64,000 nt of DNA, taken from the NCBI RefSeq assembly GCF_011759375.1, contig NZ_JAARML010000004.1, positions 124,001 through 188,000 of the forward strand, in the 5' to 3' direction. Both the position numbers and the translations under genes were made by a program. The notes beneath the pieces are model-generated. The model did not search any database. It saw only the letters and a list, made by a program, of their open reading frames with translations, and had not been told where the DNA came from. Position 1 is the first letter of the stretch. Each line of letters opens with the position of its first letter. Positions 28,595 through 38,334 of the stretch are shown one piece after another. The DNA comes from Paraflavitalea devenefica (GTDB lineage Bacteria > Bacteroidota > Bacteroidia > Chitinophagales > Chitinophagaceae).

Positions 28595-28604
28595 TTTCCG
28601 GAAA
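28595..28604. promoter_or_regulatory. Small palindrome in the kgtP-like/regulator divergent region
   Basis: TTTCCGGAAA is a perfect 10-bp palindrome about 20 bases upstream of the transporter ATG and 90 bases upstream of the divergent regulator. It could be an operator for that regulator. The only evidence is its symmetry and position. Confidence 0.25.
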
Positions 28605-28694
28605 CGGCAAACGGCTATATAACAGCGGTAATGTACCTTACTTTCAGGTGTTTATACCTTTTTTCCGGTACATTTTTTTTCGTAAATATGCCAG

Positions 28695-29510
28695 ATGAAG
28701 CATACCCCCGATCCTTCCGACTTTGACCAGCTCCGGAAACACGTCATCAGTTTATTCCCGGAACAGCCGGATTCACCGGTAGTATCCGTAGCACAACAGG
28801 AAGAAGAGATCCATTCCATCAGCCGTACCATCGGTGGTGAAAGGTTCTACTTTGTGGTGGACATGACCAGCTTTGAGATCAGTCAAAGCGGCGGCATACA
28901 GCGCTGGCTGGGGTACTATGAAAAAGAATTCACCCTGAAAAAATACTGGGGACTCGTACATCCCGGACTGCAAAAAGCAGCGCATGCCGTATTCCTGCAA
29001 ATGGCCAATATACTCTGTATAGGTAAGTTTGACCTCGCATTCATGGTACAACGCTATAGCAGCCTTACGGCGATCAAACATGCGAAAGGCCATTACCTCC
29101 TCCTGAAAAGGACCGCTTCGGTATTCCAATACGATACAAAGAACCGCCTGACGGAATACCTCAATGAGTTTACCATCATCGGCCAATACAATGGCGAGCC
29201 CCTCTCCCCTTCTTTTTTTACCGACAAAGGCGAACAGGAAACCGAGCGGGGCGAGATCATCATGAAAAAAGTATTAGAAAACTTCCTCGGCATGAAGGTC
29301 TTTTCCGTCAATGAGCTGCAGGTGGCCCGTATGCTCGCTTATCAGCCAGGCATCAGTCAGCAGCAAATTGCCGATACCCTGGGTGTACTGCCCAGTACCA
29401 TCGTCACGTATTACAAGCGTTTCCTCCAAAAAGCGCGGGAATACTTTCACCATGATTTTTCCTCCGCGCTGGAAGCAGCCATTTATCTCCAAAAGGCAGG
29501 ATTACTGTAA
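28695..29510 (+). CDS. PAS-like sensor with C-terminal helix-turn-helix regulator
   Basis: A 271-residue soluble protein. About residues 45-150 look PAS-like ('FYFVVDMTSFEISQSGGIQRWLGY', read as VDMTSFEISQSGGIQRWLGY), the type seen in Bacteroidota LuxR/HTH regulators. The C-terminal part contains 'FSVNELQVARMLAYQPGISQQ' and 'IADTLGVLPSTIVTYYKRFL', a helix-turn-helix with a clear recognition helix, followed by 'KAREYF'. It has no membrane segment. Divergent orientation next to the KgtP-like gene suggests it controls that transporter. The ligand is unknown. Confidence 0.65.
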   Translation: MKHTPDPSDFDQLRKHVISLFPEQPDSPVVSVAQQEEEIHSISRTIGGERFYFVVDMTSFEISQSGGIQRWLGYYEKEFTLKKYWGLVHPGLQKAAHAVFLQMANILCIGKFDLAFMVQRYSSLTAIKHAKGHYLLLKRTASVFQYDTKNRLTEYLNEFTIIGQYNGEPLSPSFFTDKGEQETERGEIIMKKVLENFLGMKVFSVNELQVARMLAYQPGISQQQIADTLGVLPSTIVTYYKRFLQKAREYFHHDFSSALEAAIYLQKAGLL

Positions 29511-29732
29511 TATTTATTGTTTTGTCACCTCCGGGGGGACAACTTACCTGCACGGATTTTCCAAATTTTGAAGCCGGTCAGCATACACACCGCAGCCGGT
29601 AGCCGCATGCTGCCCATTCTTCCTTTCCCCTGTTGAAGGACCACGCAAACTATCCTTTTTATAAGACCGGTCATATTGTATACTGAAGCAATATGATGTA
29701 ATCAATTTTTACACCCGTTAACTCATCAGATT

Positions 29733-30842
29733 ATGAAAAGGTGCTTCACCCTAATCTTATTGGCCGTTGGCCACTACTGCACAATGGCCCAGACCTCCGT
29801 TACACTCGCTTCCCAAAGACCACCCGAACTGGATGTAAGCCAGTACAGGCAGGTAGCCGTTGGTGATATTGTGGGCCCCCTGGGCACCAAAACAGAATTG
29901 AGCCTGGACCTGACCGATGCCCTCTCTGCCCGGCTCTTCAATGCACAGGCACTGGAAGTAGTAGAGAAAAACACGCTGGATAAAATACTGGGTGATCAAA
30001 AATTCCGCGACCTGCAGGTGATTGACGAAAAAACAACCCGGGAGCTGAACAAAAAGCTGGGCAATGCCTTGCTCATCACCGGCAGGCTGCAAAGCAATAA
30101 CCTGGAACAAAAACTCATTTACCAGGACCAGTCTATTATTGTAAACGGATGCAGCCGTAAATATTATTATGAAGTGAAAGGGACTGTAAGCATCCAACTG
30201 AAAATCTTTGACCTGAAGAATGGAAAGCTTATTTACAATGATGCAGTAACCAAACCGGTTGAGAAGCAGACCAAGGAAGACTGCTCCGTTCCCAACAAAC
30301 TCGATGTGGGCGAAATAACCAGGCAGGCCACTAAAGACCTGGGCGAAGAAATTGCCCGGCTGATAGTGCCCTATGAGGTAAAAACAACCTTACAGTTCTC
30401 TGATCCCGGTCTTTTTAAAAGCCCTTTTAAAAAGCTAAGGGAAGCGGTAGGCTTCCTGCAGGACAGGAAGTATGATGCCGGCCTCAGCATCTTCAAAGAA
30501 TATACAGAAGACAAAAGCCTGAAAGGTAAACACCAGGCGCCTGCTTTCTTTAACTATGGCCTGGCATTATTATATGCAGGAAAATATGAAGAGTCACGCA
30601 AAGCATTTGAGCAGGCAGCCAATGCCAATGCTACCTTCCGGGGTAATGTGCGGGAAGTACTGGTGCTGATAGACACCGAAGAACAGGCAGCCCGGAAAAT
30701 GGCCCGGCTTACAGAAGAAAAACAGAAGATGGAACAGGCCGCTTTAGCAGAAGCCCAGAAGCCAAAGGAAACAGAAAAGCCCACTGCCAAACCTGCCGCC
30801 GCATCCAAAACACCCGCTAAGACAAAGCCCAAAGGTTTTTAA
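29733..30842 (+). CDS. Periplasmic CsgG-like protein with TPR segment and Lys/Ala/Pro-rich tail
   Basis: A 369-residue exported protein with a signal peptide cleaved after 'TMA|Q'; Cys16 is not in a good lipobox. Residues about 35-225 resemble the CsgG/curli-assembly fold: 'QVAVGDIVGPLG', 'VVEKNTLDKILGDQKF', 'LGNALLITGRLQ' and a late 'VSIQLKIFDLKNGKLIYND'. Residues about 235-310 hold one or two TPR-like helical pairs ('APAFFNYGLALLYAGKYEES'). The last 50 residues are coiled-coil-like and then Lys/Pro/Ala-rich. It starts a run of five same-strand genes ending in a two-component pair. A role in assembly or sensing at the outer membrane is inferred, not shown. Confidence 0.65.
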   Translation: MKRCFTLILLAVGHYCTMAQTSVTLASQRPPELDVSQYRQVAVGDIVGPLGTKTELSLDLTDALSARLFNAQALEVVEKNTLDKILGDQKFRDLQVIDEKTTRELNKKLGNALLITGRLQSNNLEQKLIYQDQSIIVNGCSRKYYYEVKGTVSIQLKIFDLKNGKLIYNDAVTKPVEKQTKEDCSVPNKLDVGEITRQATKDLGEEIARLIVPYEVKTTLQFSDPGLFKSPFKKLREAVGFLQDRKYDAGLSIFKEYTEDKSLKGKHQAPAFFNYGLALLYAGKYEESRKAFEQAANANATFRGNVREVLVLIDTEEQAARKMARLTEEKQKMEQAALAEAQKPKETEKPTAKPAAASKTPAKTKPKGF

Positions 30843-30894
30843 TCTTATAACCCTACATCACCCACTTACTACACCTGTAAACCCCTCCTGATTT

Positions 30895-31911
30895 ATGAAA
30901 AGAGCATTACTTATTATTCTTGCAGCCATACTGTTTATTCAATCAGCCCGGCCCAACACCTTCCGGGTAAACAATACCCTGACCACTGATCCGGCTCAGA
31001 AACTCTTTAAAACAATACCAGAAGCACATAACGCCGCTACTGTACTGGCAGGAGACACCTTGCTCATAGAAGGTACGGCTGTGGTGCATCCGGCATTTAC
31101 AATGACCAAACGCCTGGTACTGATTGGCACCGGGTACCTGCTTACTGAAAATGCACAAACCCAATCAGCCGCCGCGCAATCCATCGTATCAAAGATCACC
31201 ATTAAACCCTCAGCAGCCGGTACGATATTGATCGGGCTTAACTTTTCAGATTATTATACGGAGAATGCGCCCTTTATAGAAGCCAGCAATGTGATCATCA
31301 TGCGCTGTTTTATTCCCAACTGGCTTTACCTCACAGGAGATATAAACAATGTACAAATACTGCAAAACTTTTTCCTGGAGGGTGGCATAGCCAACTATTA
31401 TACAACAGACAAGTTTACCAATGTGGTACTGAAAAACAATTTCATTAGTGACCCCGTCAATATTACTTCCAATTCCTCTTATCAACGGACATTTGCGGCC
31501 GTGGAGTATAATATCTTCCAGAGCACTGTTATCCTCACCACTTCCCTCTTCCGGAGCAATATTATCACCGGCATCGGTGCCGTGGTTACGGTAAGTTCGG
31601 CCCAGGTACAGAACAACCTCGTCAGCAGCAACCAGCTTCCGGCCTCCAATGGCAACCAAACCTATAACGCCACGCAACTCTTTGCCGGGCCTACCGGTAA
31701 CAGTACCGATGGGCAGTATAAAATAAAGACCAGCTCTCCCTACCTCACAGCCGGTTACAACAATTCCCAGCCGGGCATCTATGGTGGCAGCATGCCTTAC
31801 GTCCTGTCGGGCATGCCGCCCATCCCTGCCATCTATGAACTGGTGGCCGATGGCTTTGGCAGCAAGCAAAACGGTTTACCCGTAACCATCAAAGCAAAAG
31901 TAAACCAGTAA
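30895..31911 (+). CDS. Secreted right-handed beta-helix protein
   Basis: A 338-residue protein with a signal peptide ('ILFIQSARPNTFRV'). 'NTFRVNNTLTTDPAQKLFKTI' (core FRVNNTLTTDPAQKLFKTI) followed by 'AGDTLLIEGTAV' is the usual opening of secreted parallel beta-helix proteins, with repeated short strands such as 'NVIIMRCFI', 'NVQILQNFF', 'NVVLKNNFI' and 'AVEYNIF' stacking as coils. There are no recognisable catalytic residues and no T9SS tail. The following large T9SS gene starts 4 bases after its stop, so the two are almost certainly co-transcribed and may act together at the cell surface. Confidence 0.7.
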   Translation: MKRALLIILAAILFIQSARPNTFRVNNTLTTDPAQKLFKTIPEAHNAATVLAGDTLLIEGTAVVHPAFTMTKRLVLIGTGYLLTENAQTQSAAAQSIVSKITIKPSAAGTILIGLNFSDYYTENAPFIEASNVIIMRCFIPNWLYLTGDINNVQILQNFFLEGGIANYYTTDKFTNVVLKNNFISDPVNITSNSSYQRTFAAVEYNIFQSTVILTTSLFRSNIITGIGAVVTVSSAQVQNNLVSSNQLPASNGNQTYNATQLFAGPTGNSTDGQYKIKTSSPYLTAGYNNSQPGIYGGSMPYVLSGMPPIPAIYELVADGFGSKQNGLPVTIKAKVNQ

Positions 31912-31915
31912 GTAT

Positions 31916-34900
31916 ATGCGGTATCTATTTCTGTTATCCCTCTTACTGGGTATAGTACAACCTTTGATAGGCCAGGTAACCCGGCTGGAATACTTTATCG
32001 ACCATGATCCAGGCTGGGGCAACGGTACTGCCATCAATATAACAGCCGGCAATGATATACAACAAAACTTTACAGCGCCGCTCACCAATGTGGAGGTGGG
32101 TTACCATACCCTGTACCTACGCGCCAGGGATGCCCAAGGCCGCTGGTCGCTTACTGCCTGGCATGCCTTTTATGTCTTGCCACCAGCCGGCAATACGGTT
32201 ACAGGAGCCGAATACTTTTTTGATACGGATCCGGGTGCAGGTCAGGGTATTGCCCTTCCTGTAACAGGCAGCGCCAACACCACACTGAATTACACCATTC
32301 CCCTGGACAACCTGTCGTATGGATTTCATACACTGTTTGTACGTATGCGCGATAATGAAAGCCACTGGTCACTCACCCAGCAAAAACTGGTTTACCTCGA
32401 TCAGTCGTCCGACACCACCCGCATTAAAGCATTTGATTATTACTTTGAGCGCAGCGGTGTACTGTCCAGCACCTATACCTATACCCTGCCCGCTCCTGCT
32501 CTTGCAGTCAGCCTGGACTTCACCGCCAACCTCAGTGAGCTGGAGCCTGAAAAAGAATATACCATGTATATATGGGCCGTTACCAATACCGGCCAGAAAA
32601 GCCTGGTACATAAAAAACAGGTGAAAGTATGTGCGGGCAATGTGGCAAAAGCCGGGTTTGATTTTATCACAGAAGGAACGCAGGTAAACTTTATAGATTC
32701 AGCAGCAGGAGTCACCCGCTACACATGGCACTTTGGCGATAAAAAATCAGATACAATAAGTACTCCCTTTCATATATACGATTCAGTAGGTAGCTATATT
32801 GTTAAACAAATTGTCTCTAATTTCTGCAATGCAGACTCTCTAACCAAACAGGTTGTCATCAGGGGGCTCAAAAGCATTAGCAGCGATAAAGGCGGCAATA
32901 CGGGATTTGTAACAGTTGATATAAGAGGTGCAGGGTTTGCAAAGGACATGATCGTATACCTGCACAAAACAGGCGAACAAAACATAAAAGCAGATACCCC
33001 TGTTATACAGCATACCGGCCTGTTGTCTGCCGCCTTCAACTTAACAGGCAGCAAAAAAGGAATATGGGATGTCATTGCAGTATTCCCGGACGGTAAAAAA
33101 GATACCTTATTCCAGGCTTTCACCATCGAAGATGGAACAGAACCCAAATTAGCTGTAAAAATATCCGGCAATAGCATACTGCGCATCGGGTTTCAGCAGG
33201 TATACAATGTTACCTATACCAATACCAGCAATACCGACGCAGCCATTGTTCCTTTGTACATTGGTGGTTTGCCATTGGGTACTGACATTGAAGTCCTGAA
33301 TCCATTGTTCAAACTTGACGGCATGCCGGGAGCCGATACGCTGCACTTATCAGATTATCCGGTGCCCCCTACCCATCATGATACATTATCCAATAGCAGC
33401 TACCGGCTATTTTTACTTGACCGTATACCAGCACATTCAACAGGCACACTACAATGCGTCTTCCATGTACCGGATACTACGCCGCTGCACATATTGCCCC
33501 AAATAAAGGTTAGTCTGGGCAAACCTTTAGCTGTACCTCCGGCCCCCAATAGCAGCGGACAGGCAGATCCGGCCCAAATGATCGCAGATATCAACTATTG
33601 CCTGGAGCAGGTAACAGGCATAGCGATGAAGAAAATACTGGAAAAAAGATTCGGGGCAGATAAAGACTTCACAGGTATCTACACCTGTTTCTCAGACACC
33701 GCCATCAAAAAGGTATTATCTTATTTCTATACAGCAAGCCCCAAAAGAACAGATCAAAAAACAATCGCCAAGGTCCTGGACTTCTCAGATCTAGCATTAT
33801 CTATGACTGTACAGGGATTGGGCTGTGCAAGGGTAGTTGTATCTGCGATAGGCCTTGGCGCCCCCTATGTAGGTCAACCTCTGATTGTAATACCGGCCGT
33901 TGTCCTGAACCAAAGATTACAGGCTATTCAACACTATGTAGAATATGCAGCCACCGTGGCTGAAATAGCCAGGGTATCCAAAGACTGTGTCCCGGTATTT
34001 AAATATGATGCGGTGGACGTGCTCAATGTGATCATCGGAAACGCCTGGGACCCTAATGCTAAATATGGTCCCGGTGATGGCTCGCAAAATCATTTTACGA
34101 CTTCCGGCAAAATGCACTACACCATCGGCTTTGAAAATGACCCGGCAGCCAACCTGAACGTACAAACTGTTACAGTGACAGACACGCTAAGCAGCCCGCT
34201 CTATAACCTGGGAAGTTTCGGATTTACAGGCGTCACTATTGGAGATTCTGTATATACATTAAGAACCCCTGTGCAATCTTTCTTCCACGATTTTGATTTC
34301 ATTGCCCGGTATGGAGTAAAGGCCAGGGTAGTGGCGACCTTTAGTCCCGCAACAGGTATCATACAATGGAAATTCTATACCATTGACCCTTCTACTAACC
34401 AAATCACCACCCATGCATTGGATGGCTTCCTGCCGCCGGATAAAATTTCACCCAAGGGGCAGGGATATGTTTCCTTTGTAATAGATCCGGTTGGTGGTAT
34501 ACAATCGGGGGATGCCATCAGTAACAAGGCTTATATCAAGTTTGACTACAACCCTGTTATCATTACCAATACCTGGCTAAATGTTTTTGACCTGAACAGC
34601 CCGGCGAGCAGGATACAAAACCTTCCCGCCCAAACAACAGATACGACATTCACCGTGCGTTGGGACGGCACAGACGACAGGTCGGGCATAAGGAGTTACG
34701 ATATTTATTATGCCATTAACAATGGGCCTTTTCAGTTATGGCTATATGACATAACAGCGAAAGAGGCCATCTTTACAGGCACTAAAGACAGCCTGTACAA
34801 ATTCTACAGCATTGCCAAAGACTATGCCGGCAATATAGAAAATAGCAAAACCCAGGCAGAGGCAAGCATCCTGGTAACAGGCAAGGTAACGGGCATCAAC

Positions 34901-35170
34901 GATCCGCCAGGGGATGGCTTTTATGTACGCTCCTACCCCAATCCTGCCACCACCACTACCTGGCTGGAGTTTAGCCTGCCGCAGCCACAACAAGTACGGA
35001 TCGTGATCAGGGACCTGCAGGGTAAGGAGATCAGCGCCATAGCCAACCGCCTGTTTACTACCGGTACGCACAAGCTGAAATGGGACGTGCGGCACCTGCC
35101 GGCAGGTATCTATATCATTGAATTTGACAGCAAAAAATCCAGGAAAAGCAGTAAGCTGGTGAAACAGTAA
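31916..35170 (+). CDS. Giant secreted T9SS protein with PKD-like and DUF7619-like domains
   Basis: An 1084-residue extracellular protein. After the signal peptide come two repeats opening 'RLEYFIDHDPGWGNGTAI' and 'GAEYFFDTDPGAGQGIAL', a module seen in many Bacteroidota secreted proteins. A PKD-like domain lies at about 245-320 ('ITRYTWHFGDKKSD'-type strand, here GVTRYTWHFGDKKSD). An IPT/Ig-like part and a helical insert of unknown function follow at about 555-690. A DUF7619-like conserved repeat domain ('NAWDPNAKYG', 'YIKFDYNPVIITNTW') comes next, then an FN3-like domain and a type A sorting domain ('YVRSYPNPATTTTW' to 'SKLVKQ'). The helical insert, with several Cys, is unusual between beta-domains. 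Adhesin or binding function is inferred only. Confidence 0.75.
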   Translation: MRYLFLLSLLLGIVQPLIGQVTRLEYFIDHDPGWGNGTAINITAGNDIQQNFTAPLTNVEVGYHTLYLRARDAQGRWSLTAWHAFYVLPPAGNTVTGAEYFFDTDPGAGQGIALPVTGSANTTLNYTIPLDNLSYGFHTLFVRMRDNESHWSLTQQKLVYLDQSSDTTRIKAFDYYFERSGVLSSTYTYTLPAPALAVSLDFTANLSELEPEKEYTMYIWAVTNTGQKSLVHKKQVKVCAGNVAKAGFDFITEGTQVNFIDSAAGVTRYTWHFGDKKSDTISTPFHIYDSVGSYIVKQIVSNFCNADSLTKQVVIRGLKSISSDKGGNTGFVTVDIRGAGFAKDMIVYLHKTGEQNIKADTPVIQHTGLLSAAFNLTGSKKGIWDVIAVFPDGKKDTLFQAFTIEDGTEPKLAVKISGNSILRIGFQQVYNVTYTNTSNTDAAIVPLYIGGLPLGTDIEVLNPLFKLDGMPGADTLHLSDYPVPPTHHDTLSNSSYRLFLLDRIPAHSTGTLQCVFHVPDTTPLHILPQIKVSLGKPLAVPPAPNSSGQADPAQMIADINYCLEQVTGIAMKKILEKRFGADKDFTGIYTCFSDTAIKKVLSYFYTASPKRTDQKTIAKVLDFSDLALSMTVQGLGCARVVVSAIGLGAPYVGQPLIVIPAVVLNQRLQAIQHYVEYAATVAEIARVSKDCVPVFKYDAVDVLNVIIGNAWDPNAKYGPGDGSQNHFTTSGKMHYTIGFENDPAANLNVQTVTVTDTLSSPLYNLGSFGFTGVTIGDSVYTLRTPVQSFFHDFDFIARYGVKARVVATFSPATGIIQWKFYTIDPSTNQITTHALDGFLPPDKISPKGQGYVSFVIDPVGGIQSGDAISNKAYIKFDYNPVIITNTWLNVFDLNSPASRIQNLPAQTTDTTFTVRWDGTDDRSGIRSYDIYYAINNGPFQLWLYDITAKEAIFTGTKDSLYKFYSIAKDYAGNIENSKTQAEASILVTGKVTGINDPPGDGFYVRSYPNPATTTTWLEFSLPQPQQVRIVIRDLQGKEISAIANRLFTTGTHKLKWDVRHLPAGIYIIEFDSKKSRKSSKLVKQ

Positions 35171-35211
35171 GCGCTTTTATCCTAAATTAGTTATGTATAT
35201 TTTATAAAACA

Positions 35212-37353
35212 TTGAATCCCCGGACAACCACCTTCATCATAATTGTATTATACTTCTGCCTGACTGGCCTGTCCACGCAGGCAGAAATTTATTCTGATTC
35301 CTCAAAGGTTATAAAACTGCTGGCGCTGGCCGAAAAGGAAAAGGACCCTAAAAAAGCGGCTATTTATGCCTTGGAGAGCCTCTCTATCAGTACCCGGCTG
35401 AACAATCACCTGCTGATGGCCAAAAGCTACCGGCAACTGAGCTATCTATACAGGCCGGAAAGAAATGCCCGGCTTTTTGTAATGGACTCTCTCTTTATGC
35501 ATTATGCCGGCCGCTCCGGTAATACTGCCCTGCTCTTTGATGCATTACAGCTATGCGCCAAAGACTACCTGAATACTAACCAGGTACCGCAGGCAGAGAA
35601 ATACATCGCTGGATTGGATTCTCTGGCGCAGGAAGCCGACACTACCTTCCGGAAATGTATAGCAGCACAGGTAAAAGCGTTTTATCACTTTAAAAGGTTC
35701 AGGCCCGTAGAATCTCTTGCACAGGCAGAAAATGGCCTGCACTATGCTCAGCTCCTGCAAAACAAACGCTTAATAGGCCGCTCCTTTTGCCAGGTAGGCG
35801 ATGGTTATTTATACCGGTTCAAACATGACAGTGCCGCCATGTACTACTTCAAAGCAGTAGAGGAATTGAAGAAACTTAACGAGGAAGAGGAACTGGCAAG
35901 GGTATACGGCCAACTGGCTTTCCTGTACCAAACCACCGGCAACTCCTCCAGGTCAGTCCCTTATTATGAAATGGCCTATGCTGTTTTTGAAAAAGCAGGT
36001 GCTCCCCTTGAGGCGGCCTACATTTCTTTAAAGATGAGCGACGTTTATTTTAACCAGCGCAAATATGACACTGCTTTCATTTGCATCAATAAAGCATTCC
36101 GTACTTTCCGGCAATACAATTACGGGCAAGGACTCGGTCTCTCTTATTCCTACCTGGGGCGCTATTATGCCAAGGCGGATCAAAAGGACAGCTCAGACTA
36201 CTATACTACATTATCCAAAGAAACCCTGAAACAGTACAACAATTCCCTCCTGAACTTTTACGCTGCAGGATACGAGACTTCCAATGCGATAGATACCCGC
36301 AATTTTAAAAAAGCGGATACCCTGATCAAAAAAATGATGGGGCAATTATCTTCAACAGTACCCAAAGAACTTTTACAGGGAGCTATAGATATAGCGACTA
36401 CTGAGGGTTATAGTCCTCCCGCTAAAGAAAAAATACAAAAGATGTTGCTTACGGGCGACACTACCCTGTTGATGGATGATACCATGACATTCAACCCGGC
36501 TACAGGCACCCAGCCTGTATTTGATAGCTTAATCACCCAGCAGCAACACCGGAAAATTGCTGAGGTAGAAGCCAGGTTCAAAGTAAGAGAAGCACAGGAC
36601 AGCACCAAACTTGCTCAAAAGGAAAGCCTGTTGACAAAGCAACAGCTCAACCAACGCAACCTCATCCTGCTTTTTTCCTTCCTATTGCTGGCCGTATCGG
36701 GCCTGTTGCTGTATGTGCAGGTAAAGAACCGGAAAAGGGCCCTGGCCGATAAGCAGCGGGCCATCGAAGACAAAGCAACCATTGAACACCTGAAGGATGA
36801 ACTGGACCACCGGGTAGGCAATACGCTGAATAATATTTCCTTTATCATCAGCCTTGTTAAGACCCGCTCCTCGGATAAACCTTCTTTTGAATTGCTGGAA
36901 GAAAAAGTAGACCCGCTCATGGTGCTTTACCGGATGCTCAGTGACAACAAAACAGAGGATGTAGCGCTGCAGGAATACTTTGAAAAGATCTGTAAGGGAT
37001 TAAAAGCCTCCTATGACCATGAGGATAAAATAACCCTGTACATCAATGCCCCCGTAACCATGAGCGGCAGTAAAGCCGGTAAAGTGGGCCTGATATTAAA
37101 TGAACTGGTCACCAACTCCTTTAAATATGCTTTCACAACACAGACTATGGGGTCCATTTCAGTGACATGCAGTATCAATAACGATGAGCAATATTACCTT
37201 TCCATAACCGATTCAGGACCCGGCATGCAGCAGTCGGCCAGCCACGGCACCCAAAAAGGACTACATTTGGTGAGAGCGCTGGCCTACCAGTTGAAAGCTA
37301 CTATCCGCGAAAAGCAGGAAGCTGGTGTTGGCTTTGAATTTTTTTTCCTCTAA
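35212..37353 (+). CDS. TPR-containing sensor histidine kinase (HisKA_2 type)
   Basis: A 713-residue membrane kinase. Signal/anchor at about 1-25, a periplasmic array of TPR helices (about 30-400), one membrane segment (about 486-506, 'LILLFSFLLLAVSGLLLYV'), a short coiled coil, then the kinase. The phospho-accepting His533 is in 'DELDHRVGNTLNN', a HisKA_2 motif. The ATPase has N-box 'LNELVTNSFKYAF' (Asn630-Asn635) and G1 'DSGPGM' (Asp667). The kinase part is short and ends at the barrel edge 'VGFEFFFL'. No ATG lies near the front; TTG at 35212 is the only reasonable start, as an in-frame stop lies 8 codons upstream. The response regulator starts 10 bases after the stop and is its likely partner. 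Confidence 0.9.
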   Translation: MNPRTTTFIIIVLYFCLTGLSTQAEIYSDSSKVIKLLALAEKEKDPKKAAIYALESLSISTRLNNHLLMAKSYRQLSYLYRPERNARLFVMDSLFMHYAGRSGNTALLFDALQLCAKDYLNTNQVPQAEKYIAGLDSLAQEADTTFRKCIAAQVKAFYHFKRFRPVESLAQAENGLHYAQLLQNKRLIGRSFCQVGDGYLYRFKHDSAAMYYFKAVEELKKLNEEEELARVYGQLAFLYQTTGNSSRSVPYYEMAYAVFEKAGAPLEAAYISLKMSDVYFNQRKYDTAFICINKAFRTFRQYNYGQGLGLSYSYLGRYYAKADQKDSSDYYTTLSKETLKQYNNSLLNFYAAGYETSNAIDTRNFKKADTLIKKMMGQLSSTVPKELLQGAIDIATTEGYSPPAKEKIQKMLLTGDTTLLMDDTMTFNPATGTQPVFDSLITQQQHRKIAEVEARFKVREAQDSTKLAQKESLLTKQQLNQRNLILLFSFLLLAVSGLLLYVQVKNRKRALADKQRAIEDKATIEHLKDELDHRVGNTLNNISFIISLVKTRSSDKPSFELLEEKVDPLMVLYRMLSDNKTEDVALQEYFEKICKGLKASYDHEDKITLYINAPVTMSGSKAGKVGLILNELVTNSFKYAFTTQTMGSISVTCSINNDEQYYLSITDSGPGMQQSASHGTQKGLHLVRALAYQLKATIREKQEAGVGFEFFFL

Positions 37354-37363
37354 TACCTTACAA

Positions 37364-38152
37364 ATGGCTGCTAAAATAAAAATACTACTGGTAGAAGATG
37401 AAGCCTATAGCTACATGCATGTACAAAACATATTGGAAGCCGAAGGCTATGAAGTGCTGGCCTATCCGGGAAAACCATTCATTGACAACTATGAGGATGC
37501 AGTAGCGGTGACGCAAACCGACATTCCCCATATCGCCATTCTCGATATTGATCTTGGGAAAAATAAAAAGGACGGTATTGAAATAGGCCAGTTCATCCGG
37601 GATACCTACTATAGCCCGGTTATCTTCCTGAGTGCCCATAACAACGATGAAAACCTGCGGCGGTCGGGCATGATGCGTGCAGATGGGTTCGTGGTAAAAC
37701 TGGGCAAGCCGCTTGAGTTGCAACAACTGAAGGCGGATATTAAGCGCTTATTACCATTGGCAGAAATAGCGGATCAAATACGAAAGGAAGGCGCTTCTTT
37801 CTATGTAAAAGAGCTGAAAGGAAGTAAAGACACAGGAATGGGATTTAGAAGGACCCGGATACTGTGGACTGAACTATCTTTCGTACGTACCACTACCATG
37901 GTGAAAAACAGCGTGGTGCTTTATCTGTCAAACGGCCGGGAGTTCCTGTACCACAAGTCGCTTACAGAATGCCAGGCAGAGCTGCCGCCACATTTCCTCC
38001 GTTTCAGCGGCCAGGAGATCATCAATGCTAAACTGTTTACGAGTCAGGGTAAAAGTGATTGGGTATACTACATTGGCGACAAGCGCTATGAAGTATCCGA
38101 GGCATACCGCACTCAAAAAACATTGGCCATACTCAAAGGCCTCTTCCTTTAA
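37364..38152 (+). CDS. Response regulator with LytTR-like DNA-binding domain
   Basis: A 263-residue regulator. The receiver domain (about 4-125) has the acidic pocket 'VEDE' (Glu11-Asp12), the phospho-acceptor Asp61 in 'AILDIDLG', 'FLSAHN' and a Lys in 'FVVKLGKP'. The C-terminal about 110 residues look like a LytTR domain, with 'FVRTTTMVKNSVVLYLSNGRE' (core NSVVLYLSNGREFLYHKSL) and 'FLRFSGQEIINAKLF'. LytTR proteins bind short direct repeats in DNA. The ATG at 37364 follows the kinase stop directly, and an in-frame upstream start at 37325 overlaps the kinase gene. Targets may include the genes just upstream in the same run. Confidence 0.88.
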   Translation: MAAKIKILLVEDEAYSYMHVQNILEAEGYEVLAYPGKPFIDNYEDAVAVTQTDIPHIAILDIDLGKNKKDGIEIGQFIRDTYYSPVIFLSAHNNDENLRRSGMMRADGFVVKLGKPLELQQLKADIKRLLPLAEIADQIRKEGASFYVKELKGSKDTGMGFRRTRILWTELSFVRTTTMVKNSVVLYLSNGREFLYHKSLTECQAELPPHFLRFSGQEIINAKLFTSQGKSDWVYYIGDKRYEVSEAYRTQKTLAILKGLFL

Positions 38153-38238
38153 CTACCTGTTTATCCCTTCAGTTCCCCTGTTTTTCCCTCCTGCTTGGCA
38201 TCCCCCTGCCATCACTCCATTTTTACAGGGTAAATAAC

Positions 38239-38252
38239 AATAACCGGTTATT
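38239..38252. promoter_or_regulatory. Perfect 14-bp palindrome upstream of an unknown gene
   Basis: AATAACCGGTTATT is self-complementary and lies 83 bases before the next start codon, 86 bases after the response regulator stop. It could be an operator. No binding protein can be named. Confidence 0.3.
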
Positions 38253-38334
38253 ATTTCTGAAACAAGACTGTACAGCATCATAAAGCTTCCGGAGGCTACG
38301 GAAAACAGCATTCTGTAACCTTAAAATTAGCGCC

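Noticed and set aside
29511..29732. tRNA or small RNA gene in the gap before the CsgG-like gene
   Set aside because: Only a 7-bp inverted repeat at 29672-29695 is seen; no cloverleaf or known RNA motif.
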